Positions 11,001-23,000 of a stretch of 64,000 nt of DNA are shown here, piece after piece; the first letter of the stretch is position 1; each line of letters opens with the position of its first letter. The stretch comes from Alitta virens. Lineage: Eukaryota; Annelida; Polychaeta; Phyllodocida; Nereididae. Under the pieces are notes generated by a model that had not been told where the DNA came from, did not search any database, and saw only the letters and a list, made by a program, of their open reading frames with translations. The position numbers were made by a program, and so were the translations under genes. The stretch spans positions 13,350,155-13,414,154 of the forward strand of contig OW028573.1 of assembly GCA_932294295.1 (NCBI GenBank), in the 5' to 3' direction.

Positions 11001-14000
11001 TGTACCGTTGATTGGCTACTTGGAATGACAATGACAACTGGATCCCTCAGATCTCTCAACTCGGTCTGTGTAACTGTTGCGGCAACCACTGTGCGCCTTC
11101 GCCCGGCCGCACCACCCTCTTGCAAGAAGAACACATCTTTGGAGTAGACTGCAAACTGAGCACGAGGGGGCGCTCTTTGCTCATTTGCTGCCACCTTGCG
11201 GTATATCTCCGAGCTAGGTAAAGATACTGTGACAGACTGAAAATAGAAGAAAGAAATGTTGCTTTTATAGGTTGGATAATTTATGTTATTTCATGTCTAA
11301 AGCTACAGGAGAGATTGAAAAGAAAATATCCAACACCTACCACATCTTCTTCTGCTGTTGGTATTACAACTAGTTGACCTGATGATTCATTTTGCAAAGC
11401 AACTATTTTTAGAGCAAGATTAGGTGTGGTCAAGCTGAGGTCTTGGTTGCTGGACAATGCCACATTGGTCAACAGGCGGTCAACCACCTTAACTAACCTG
11501 AATAACAAAAGTAGGAATAAAGGTTATTTTAATGTATGATGAGCTGAATAATTTTCTAAAGTATGTCTGTATAGTGGTATATGACTGAATGACTGACTGA
11601 CCTTGTTGCCGTTTGGTTCTGCTTGTCACTTGTCATCATTGCTGTCTGGTTGGCTGCCATGGTGTTGCTTAGAATTCTCACTGCACTGCCAGCCAACTGG
11701 AAGATAAAACTCCATGTTCACACGTAAATACAGTAAAAGAAAAATTCTGGACTGTGTATATAAAACAGCTCATGGATGACAGGAAGCATTGATCACAAGA
11801 ACTGTAAAAGCAGCAAATGTAACTGCCAAAAGGTTACCAAAGGAAAGACTGCTTTAGTACTGCGCCGTTATTTTACGAAGTTATTGCAGAAAAAAGACAA
11901 GAAATGCTAAGAATCAGACCTGGTCATCTTGGTTTGTGTACTGTACAATTTGTTCCATGGCATTAGCAACTAAGGACAGGTTGTCAGCATCCAGGTTCTC
12001 CTGCTCAGTGGTCAGGGCTTCGAACTCAGCTGCTAACCTCTCAGCTCGGACAAGACCAATCTGAAAAAATAAGACATAACACATTTATTTATTTTTTAAC
12101 CAATCTCTATATCATACAATGATTTGCTGAAATGACAAATCGTCTATCTAGATGATATGAGATGTGGAAGATGAATGAAGTTACGGTTAATACCAATATT
12201 GAGCCAAGAAAGAGGTAGGAATGTGATGAAATACCACAGAAATAAGCACCAGACACTGGCTGAAAGGCGTACTTAAGATGAATTCTGACATACTTCAAAA
12301 TGTTTATCAGGCATACGACTGTAACTCAGATGTAGGCCTATACTAGCTTATACTCGTAGAACATCTTGTATAGATCAAAGGAAATTTAAACATAGGCTGC
12401 GCTGCAGCAAATCCCTCAGCGAACGACCACATACTGACACACATGCACCATAAAGACTGTTTAAGAAAACCTCTGAAACAAATGTAGTTGAACGTTTGGA
12501 CATCATACTATATTTAGGCGGCAGCCATGACACTTTCGTTTCCAGAACTCAAACACTAATGCACTTACCCTGATGACATTTCATACAGTAATAATCTATA
12601 TGGCCTAGTGGTGCCTTTTGATTGTCACATTGACGTATCTCGGCTGTTTCAAAAACTTTGGAAAAAAAAGTAGAACTCTGACACTACTGCACCTACATAC
12701 TTAAAACCTTGCCATAATACTGTAGTCCCTGCCGCAAAGACCCCCTGAGGTATCACCATTTCTCTAATGCGACCGATCGATGTCTGCATTGATGTTTTCT
12801 TTATATAAATACACCGTGAGGAGTGACCACCTTGTCTATTAATTTCGTGAAACCCCAAAAAGCAACAACTACACTATTTTAGACATGTTCTGGCACATGT
12901 TGTATGAACACTAATGCACTTTCTCTTAATTAAATGTAATTTCATACAGTAATATATAAAAAAAATTTCGTTATTTTAAAAATTCTCTAATATTTATGGC
13001 CATGAGGCCCCCAAAAGCCACCACTATACTATTTTAGTCATATTATGACAAAGTTTTGAGCATGTAGGTGCAGGAGTGTCAGAGTTCTGCTCCGGAAACG
13101 AAAAAGTATTGTGAAACAAATTATTGAAATAAGGCCATATAGAGTATTTCTGTATGAAATTACGTTAGATTCAGATTCATTCATTTTATTTCATTCATAA
13201 AACATATATTATAAATTTAATTTTCGAAACATTTTGTACATATTCTTAAGGGGCATTCACACTGTCACGGATACGACCTACATATGACCACGTATGAAAA
13301 AATATTTTAACTCTTGCTCATCCTTGGCTTAATTGCTCCTGGTCGCGCATGACCACTCATGAGAATACGTGAAGAGAGGAAAACATTTTTAAACATGTTC
13401 AAAACTTTGGCAGACGTTCTACGAGTGCATTGTTTAATATGTACGTTTTACGTACGTCCTTGGCCATACGTAGCCATACGTCGCCACTGTCCATCTGTAT
13501 GTACTCGCCATGTACTCGCCATCCACTCGCGTCTACTCGTAGAATGCTCTGCAGACGTCCATCAGACGTCCGTCCCCCGCCCGGCGCCTTCTGTGTCCAT
13601 CCTTGCCCATCCTTGAACCACTCGCACGGGTGATCTATGGGCGATCTACGTGCAATCTACCAGTGCCTGTAAGAGTGCCTGATGGATGCGGCGCAAACGT
13701 TTAGCGAGCGTTTGATAAGAGTCCTGCGAGCAAGCTACGACTGCCCCATGTATGCTCGTGGGAAGAATTTATTTGTGATTAACAGAGCTAGGACTGAGCA
13801 CGTATAGCCAATTTTTTACGTATGTGGTCATACGTAGGTCTTATATGTGACAGTGTGAACACTCCTTTAAGCCCCTTTCACACTTAGCCGGTTTTGCCGT
13901 AGTGAACCCGTAGTATTACATAACGGTTATGCAACAGCTTTTTTCGCCGGGTTGGCGACGGATTCTGGCAGCAAAAAGGGTTCTACGGGTGACTCGGTGG

Positions 14001-17000
14001 GTTCTACGGGTGACTCGGCGGGTTCTATGGGTCACTTGGCGGGTTCTACGGGTCACTCGATGGGTTCTACGGGTCCTAGAAGTAAGCCGACGGGTAGTAT
14101 GAGTAACTCGACGGCTTCCAATATTAGGGGAGCAGCAGCCTTTTAAAGTATATACAACCCCCCTCCCTGCCTGCGCTGATGCTGATGCTGGTAGCAGTCG
14201 GCGAGTTACTCCTACAACTCGGCAGGTTACTCCTGGAAGCCGTCGAGTTACTCCTACTACTCGTCGAGTTACTCCTACTAGCCCTGAACAAGCCGTTGTG
14301 TTCACTATGCCTAAAATTAGTGATGGGAAACCCGTCTAAGTTGTCGAGTGACTCGACGGCCTCCAGGGGTGACTCGACGACTTCGAGGGGTAATCCGCCG
14401 AGTTGTAGGAGTAACTTTACTTTTGGACACCCGCAATTTTGCCACGGGAATTCAATGCATTGAATTTCCGACTACCGGGCCCGAGAATCCCGGTTTGGGC
14501 CCGAGTCCCAGGAATGACTCGACGAGTATCGCCGAGAATTGCCGGTTTGCCGTCAGCTTGGAGCCGAGAATCGCGTTGCGTAACCGTTACGTCATAATAT
14601 GGCTTCACTACGGCAAAACCGGCTATGTGAGAGGGGGGCTTTAGTGCAATAGTGTTCCAAGTTCTGCTCCGGAAACGAAAGTTTTACGCCCACCCACCTG
14701 CCCGTGATAACAATAACCTTCTTCGAACTTTGTTCGCTGAGGGTTAAAAATATGCTTATATTCATACATAACACATGTTACATGATGGTAATGCTGCCAT
14801 GGGGTAAAATAAAACTTTCCTTTTGATGATGTTTTTAACTTTGGTAATACACAATACAGTTTTATGGTGCGTTACTATTTCAGACGTTGTGTAACATGTT
14901 ATAGGAAAACCTTTGAAGTTTTACTGAGACTTGAACATCTAAATTTCGTGTTAAATCTTCACCATGACAGGTTTAAAAAAATGATATTGTCGCGGAGTCT
15001 AGGACCTCTCATTTTTTGTATGTCAGAAATTTGATTGAAAATCATGATCGGATTTTTCAAGCAGCTACTTTGATTAAAACGGCATTAAACTAGCTATTTT
15101 CCCGGCGAGGGATTTGACAAACCGGATCAACATGCAATATCCTACTATGGTGCAATTAACTGGCCCAGACAAACAAATGGACCACGTAGGTACTTTTTCC
15201 ACCTGTTCCAGTCCCCTGTTTCACATGAAGGCTATTTGATGGATTTTCCAACTCGGGAGTTTGGACTAAGTTTGGACCTAACACGCTAATCTGGCATGTT
15301 AGATTCCAGATGGGGACAACAGGTGAAGGACAGTCTGGGCCAGGTAAAACTTGAAAGAACAGCAAGAACTGCAAAGAACTGCAAAGGACCCAACAGGGAT
15401 GGAGATAAAACTACTCAGATTGCAGGGAGACACAAATATTTTATCTCTTCATGTGTTGTCTGATGCATGGATGCTGAACACAGACCTCCTTAGCAAACTT
15501 TCCAATTCATTTCAAGAGCAGAGCTGCTGAATTTTGTGATAGCATCAATGAAATTTGAGAAAGGATTAAAATTCGTTAAATTTCATATGAAATATTGAAA
15601 GCAGCTGTGGGATGACACAAATTAAATTTTGATTAGGGTTTTTATTAAATTATCACTTTGCTTCAATTACTGCAAAAGAAATAACGTAAAAATAGAGGAA
15701 AAGTTTCCCAGAGAAAATGAGAATATTCATATGCCTGCAGCTGTTGCATAGACAAATGTTGTGGTTCATCATCAGTTGTGTGCCCAGGTTATTTAAGTTG
15801 ATAGAGTAGTTAAAAATCAGTATGAATGAATAAAACATCAATATAATATGTTGAGTATGATTGATGATGTCACTGGCCATTTGTTGCAATATCACAGTTC
15901 TGAATTTTTGTATATAATTGGTATGAAACAACTTGGAACAAGTCATATGTACTAAAACACATTTTATGAAAAGAGAAACACCCTGTTTACGTTGTCCAGG
16001 CATTTTCAAAAGTATACATCAGTACAGTGAAGTAGGAAGGATACAAAACTTATTATATTTCTGTAGGAGAATATTTCATATCATAGTCCGTTTGGCACTG
16101 CTCTTCACATGATTAACCACAATAGGATCAAAAAAGGCTTGTGGCAATTTCGTTAGTCGTGTGGCTAATGATGTGATCTGCAAGATGGATCCTTCATTGA
16201 ACTCCTCCCCCCCCCCCCTCCCTCCCTATTTCAGGTGGCACTTAAAAGCTAATATCATATATGACATCAAATTGTCTTTGTGTCACCTCCCATGCAATGA
16301 GAAATTTACAATGGAAATGGTATGATTGTATTTCAAGTCCAAATACAACATGCACTTATTCATGCATATGCTGGAAATGAGAGGAAAAGTGCCTTGTACT
16401 ACCTACCCTTCGACAAGCCGAGAAGTCAGGAGGCAGCCACGATACCGTGTTGGTCCTGGCATCTAGTCGACATGGCCTCGTGGCCTGGGCATTCAAAGGG
16501 CCTAGAGGGCAGGGCAGTCGGGCAATGGTGGAATGGGGCACTGTCTGCCAAACAAACTGACCATAGTCTGCGTCTTGAACGGTCTGGTCAGGGCATGACC
16601 CTGTAAAGAAAGGGAAAACATTGTTATGAAGGTAATGAAGTTGCAAATAGATAAGGCCCTACAACGTATTGCACAGTATATTTCCACGCATTTTATATAT
16701 ATATTTTTTTTTTTTTTGTCATAGTATATAGCATGTATGTCACATTTAGGCCTGTAAACTTTACAAAGTTTTTGACATGTTTTGTGATAAAGCACATCCG
16801 AGTGCAAGGGCAAATAATACCTGTCAGACTGTTAAAAAAGGTGCACGCAAGCTTTACTTTCAGATTTATCTATGGATTTGTTCATTTGTCATGTGAATAC
16901 ACGTACAATAGTCAGTCAGTCAGTCAGCCAGTCCTTCAACCAGCTATTTATTCAGTTTGTCTATCCCACTCTCATCAGCACCTACTTTGGTTTCTATTTG

Positions 17001-20000
17001 CTTTGTATGGAAACTCACCGACTGTGGCACATAGAGGGCCGAAATAACCCGGCTGGCAATCACAAGCAAATCCGCTCGGCAGATCTCGGCAATTTCCGCC
17101 ATTTTCACAGGGATTCGACACACATTCGTTAGTGACGGTGGAGCATGTTGGCCCTGCCAGAGAAATAGAAGCTTGTAGAGCAAAGTGCACAAATAGAAGA
17201 GTTCACCCTTTCGAGCAAAGCAAGTTTAATGTTATATATGTGATTTTTTTTTCACCATACAGTAAGCCAAAACTGAGCAAACTAGATCTCAGAGACCTAT
17301 TTTAATTTATGGAAGAAAACATTTCTATACAGCAAAATGAAATAATTTATCATGTTGGCGAGGTAATTCAGCTGAATAATTAGGTTGTTAATATGTGATT
17401 AGTATTTATTTATGAAACATCAAAAATCACATTAAATGTAGACTATCTTTCAACCCTCCAAACCTTATTTAACATGAATTCAATGGAATCAAATAGTGAT
17501 AAAAAAAACTAATTTTCAGTGATGAATAGGTAGGTTCTTGACGTGATAACCATACACAATGATAAATATCGTGATACAGGATTAAATTAATAAGGAGTGA
17601 TAAAGCCTCTTGAATAAAAACCCGTAACCCATGCGGAGTCAAATTGCAATAAAAACAGTGTGATGACAACAGTGAAAGACTGACTGTGGATTTTGGAGTA
17701 CAATGTTTTCAACTGCAACAACAAAAGCAGGTTCATAGTAATCAAGGTTTTGATTACATCCAATACTGTATTTCCACAAATGGGCGATGAAAGTGTTCCT
17801 GGATTAATCCCTCAGTTTACGCTTTTATATATTATTCATTTGGTGATGTATTAGTTATTTAGTGATGTAACATCAGATAAGGTTGTTGACTTCAGACTCA
17901 TGCGTAGGTGACGTAGTGATCAAAAACTTCACTGACTTGAGATAATCGTGAAAAGCTTTGGTATTCTTGTGACAACATCAGTGGCAACCCGTTAGCATGC
18001 TTAAAACTTGAGAACGTCGCCATGGCAACTTTTTTGACGTCCGATGTGATGATGACGTGATGAACGCCACAAAGAGATTAGAAGACTCGACCCTCTGTTA
18101 ATTAGACATTTGACTGTCAGTGAGTCTGTCATATCACTGTGTCAGGCAAATCCATCATGGGGGATTACTCTTTTGAAAGACATTCTATTTGAGTTTTGCC
18201 TGTTAAAGGAAAATAGAGATGCCAGAATGTGATAATGGACCTAGAAAAGTTCAGGTTATTTCATCAGACAAGCTATAGCTAATAGGGACCTTATAGATTA
18301 CTTTGGGTAAAAGAAATGTGAAGAAAGAAACAACGATATGCAGAGAGTCGGGCCTTCAAACGTTGTGGCAACAGTTGGGTGATCATGCTGGAAGTTACCT
18401 TCGAAGCCCACCAAGCAAAGACAAACGAAAGAGTCCAAAAGGTCCACACACGATGCCCCATTCTGGCACGGGGATGATGCGCAGGCGTTGACATTAGTTT
18501 CGCACAAGATTCCAGTAAAGCCAGGCAAGCAAGCACAGTTGAAATCATCAACATCATCTATGCAGACAGCGCCGTTTCGGCATGGCAGCCCTTGACAGTC
18601 GTCCACGTTGATTTCACACTGTTCGCCTTGGAAGCCTTCGGGGCACTGGCAACGGTAGGCATTGACGACATCCTGACAGTTGGCTCCATTCCGGCACGGC
18701 TGCGACTCGCACTCGTTGATCTCTTGCTGGCAGTTGTTCCCTGCATAGCCAGGTCGGCACAGGCATCGGTAGCCGTTAATAAGGTCTACGCACGTGCCCA
18801 AGTTACGGCATGGCTGCGACTGACATTCGTTAGTGTTCGTCTGACATTGGGGTCCAGTAAAGCCAGGTAAGCATTGACAAGTATAGCCACCAATCTCATC
18901 CGCGCACACAGCGTCATTACTACATGGGTTGGAAGTGCACTCATTCACCTCACTCTCACACACTGGCCCTGTGAAGCCCTGCCGGCAAAGGCATCTAAAT
19001 GACCCCTCAAGGTCCAAACATGTAGCCCCATTCCTACAGGGGTTGGAAAAGCATTCGTTGGCATTGGTGCGGCATTCCCCTCCAACAAACCCCTCGGGGC
19101 ATACGCAATTGTACTGATTGATCCCGTCCACGCATATTCCGCTGTTTGTGCATGGGTTCGAAGCACATTCATCAATGTTGATTTCACAGTTGATGCCCTG
19201 GTAGCCCCCTCTACATGTGCATACATAGAGGTTAAACAAATCAAGGCAGTTTGCCCCATTCCTGCAAGGGTTTGAAGCACATTCATTAATTTCCTCTTGA
19301 CATGAAGCACCGGTATAGCCAGGCAGACAAGAGCACATGTAAGCCTGGACCAAGTCCACACATTGCCCATTTACCCCACAAGGGCCAGAAACACAGTCAT
19401 CTATATTGGTCTCGCAGGAAGTGCCTGTGAATCCTGAAGGACAAATGCATGAATAACCATTCAGTCTGTCAACGCAAGTGGCAGAATTGAAGCAGGGACT
19501 AGAGCTGCATTCATCTGTTTCAATTTGACAGTTTATTCCTGAATACCCGGGGAGACAGTTGCATTGATATCTACCGAGTGCGTCAATGCACAGTCCATCA
19601 TTTATGCAAGGAGATGAATCACATTCGTCTATTTCTACTTCGCATAGAGCACCTGTGTACCCAGGCAGACACGAACATCTGTAGCCATTCACGAGATCTC
19701 GGCAAGTGGCGCCATTCCTGCATGGATTAGACTGACACTCACTGACTTCTGTTTCACAATGTCGACCTTGGAAGCCAGGCTGGCAGATGCATGTGTACGA
19801 GCTGACAGCATCGACACATACAGCTTCATTCAAACATGGTTGTGAGGTGCATTCATTTATGTTCGTTTGGCAGAGCATTCCTGTGAAGCCTTGAGGGCAG
19901 ACGCAAAAGAAACCTGCCTTAATATCAAGGCATGTGGCGTTGTTCATGCAGGGTGAGGGTGAGCATTCGTCCACATCATCTCCACAGTCCTTACCTTGGA

Positions 20001-23000
20001 AGCCACGAGGACAGTCGCAGCGGTAGTCCCCGACCAGGTCTTTGCATGTAGCACCATTGCGGCATGGGTTAGAGGCACACTCGTTAATGTCAATTTGGCA
20101 GAAGGTGCCAGAGAAACCAGCTGGACACAAGCACGAAAAGCGAGACCTACCATCAACACACACAGCGCCGTTCAGGCATGGTTGAGAGTTGCATTCATCT
20201 AGGTCAGTCTCACACCTTTGCCCTGTAAATCCAGGGGCACACTCACAGCGGTAAAAGGCCATGAGGTCTAGGCAGTTTGCCCCATTTAAACAGGGCCTAG
20301 AAACGCATTCATTTATGTCAGTTTCACAATTCCTGCCGGTGAAGCCAGGCACACAACGACATTCATAGCCATTATCCATGTCCCAACAAGCTGCTCCATT
20401 CAAGCAAGGGCTTGAGAAGCACTCGTTGACATTTATTTGGCAGTTTGTACCAACATAACCAGGTCTGCATCGGCATCTGTATGCATTGGCTAAGTCCTCA
20501 CAGGTGCCCCCGTTTGTACAAGGGTCTGAAGCACAGTCATTAACGTTAATTTGGCACTGATTACCAATGAACCCTCGGGGACAACGACAGAGATAGCGGT
20601 TGACCAAGTCCAAGCAATCTGCTCCATTTAAGCAAGGGTTAGAGACACACTCATTGGCATCATTTTGGCAGGTCTGACCGAAAAAGCCAGGGAAGCAGTT
20701 ACAGCGAAATCCATTAACTCGATCGATGCATGTAGCCCCATTGCCACATGGGTCAGAGACACATTCATTGATGTCTTCATTACAGGTGCTTCCTGTGAAC
20801 CCTGGTCTACAAGAGCACCTATAACGATTAATGTCATTAAAACAGGTGGCACCATTTTGGCAGGGATTGGAGGAACACTCATCCTTTTCAAATTCACAGT
20901 TTGCACCCGTGTAACCTGCTAGGCACACGCAACTGTAACTATTGAGGGAATCTTCTATGCAGATGCCTTCATTACGGCAAGGCTGAGACTCACATTCCCG
21001 GATGTCCACCTCACAATGAACCCCTGTGTAGCCCGGTCGACAAATGCAAACATAGCCATTGACTCTGTCCGAACAGAGGCCCCCATTCTGGCAAGGGAGG
21101 CTGGAGCATTCATTCACCTCTACGTCGCAATATGTGCCTGTGTAGCCAGCCTGGCATCGACACAGAAACGAATTGGACACATTATAGCCCCTGGCCTCAC
21201 TCCTTACTCTCAGATTTCTATAGTCCACTGAACCCTTCACATTTATTAGAGCACATTCAGCCTGGTTCTGGCAAGGGTCTGTCGAGCAGTAGTCGTAGTT
21301 GTGGCAATTAATTCCAAACAGATCTCTGGGACACTGACAAGAGAAAGCAGTGTCATTAATGCGAAAGCACGATGCCCTATTCAGACAAGGATTGACTGAA
21401 CATGGATCGTAATTTTCGCAGTTTGACCCTATAAAGCCATTACCACAGAGACATTCATATTGACCATTGGTAGTATTAACACACTGACCAAAGAATTGAC
21501 AGGGTCTGTCCACTACGCAGAGATTGCTAAACTCGCACTGGGTGCCATAAAACCCATCCCGGCAATCACATCCATAAGAGAAGTTAGCAGTTGGGATACA
21601 GTTGCCTCCATTCAGACAGATATTTGGCAATTCACATGGATTGAAATTTTGACAATTGAGACCAAAATAGCCAGTAGTACAAGAGCAAGTGTAGGTAGAC
21701 TGGGAATTATTTCGACATGTGCCAAAATTTAAGCAAGGGTTGGAAGAGCATGGGTTGAAACTGTTACAGTTAGGGCCGTAGAAGCCAGCAGGGCAGTCAC
21801 AGCGGTAAGTGATGTTGTTGAGTGGCGTGCAACGGGCTCCATTGGCACATGGAGATGATATGCAAGGGTTGTAGTTTTGACATGTGTTGCCATAATAGCC
21901 AGGCCTGCATGTGCAGGTGAATGATGTTTGTCCAGTACTGGTGCATGTGGCTGCATTGCGGCAGGGAGTGACTGCACAAGGGTCGTAGAACTGGCAGCGT
22001 GCTCCATAATATCCTGCATCACAAGAACAATAAAAGGAAGTTGCATTAACAGAGCTCATACACTGGCCATGGACGCATGGGTTGAGTCGGCAAGCCTGGA
22101 AATGCTCACATCGCTCGCCCGAATAACCGGAAGGGCACTTGCAAACTACCTCGTCATTTCCGGTGACCTCGCAATGTCCGTGAGCACAAGGGGAACTCAG
22201 ACAGACATCTCGATATTCGCACTCTCGCCCTGTGTATCCATAAACACATTGACAACGATATGTCCCATCAGTATTATTTATACACCGACCTCTTTCTGGT
22301 GCACCACAGGGCAATGGCAGTTGGAAGCATGGATTGTATCTCTCACAGCGGAGGCCAAAATAACCTGGGCGGCAATTGCACTCAAACTGCATGTGTCCTA
22401 AAAACTGGCAGTCACCGCCATTTCTGCATGGGCCAAAAGAGCAACTATTAAATATGTTACAATTCATGCCTGTCCAGCCGGTGTTACAGCGACAGTTATA
22501 CTGCCCTAAAATTGACCCTGGTGTGCATAGCCCATTCCTGCAAGGTGAACTGGATTCACAGCGGTTTTCCTCCTCACAAAACCTCCCCATGAAACCTTTT
22601 TAAAATAAATTTATCCACTTGTTTGACAACTACATTATATACATTAATGGAAAAAATTTGCCTGTAGCCACCTACGATTTATCTGCAATATTTTTGCAGT
22701 TATTGCCCAAAGATATGTTGGCCATGGTAGATTTTGAAAGTTTCAGTTGCCTCATCTTATGCAAAAGCCAGACTTTTGTCATCTACTGTACACTATAACA
22801 TCATCTAACTTTAATTCGCCTTATACACTTTACTATTAATTAGTTATGTTCTAAGTGCAACACCATACAACCAACTGAAGAAAGTTGTGAATGGCTGTTT
22901 CACCTTATTCCAGGGTTATCATCTTTATTTAATCCTCATTGTGGAATTTTAAATATATCATATCAATTTAAGCCTGTAAAATTACACCTTTGAGTTCATT

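Larger units (their letters stand above)
12529..14685. mobile_element. Compound older foldback repeat interrupted by two insertions
   Basis: Related ends occur at 12529-12565 (ACTTTCGTTTCC, minus sense) and 14644-14685 (GGAAACGAAAGT). An inner inverted pair lies at 12669-12710 and 13050-13090 (GTAGGTGCAGNAGTGTCAGA). Elements M (13249) and E2 (13870) sit inside. Part of the sequence (12975-13075) recurs in reverse orientation at 43637-43729, so this is a dispersed family. Confidence 0.6.

Noticed and set aside
13916..14463. Arg/Thr/Val-rich repeat frames in E2, and similar ones at 49584-50030 and 51837-52321
   Set aside because: Again by-products of the GGGTNACTCG-type arm repeats inside transposons.
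18592..22603. Many plus- and minus-strand frames within the EGF exon
   Set aside because: Shadows in other frames of the repeat-rich EGF coding sequence.
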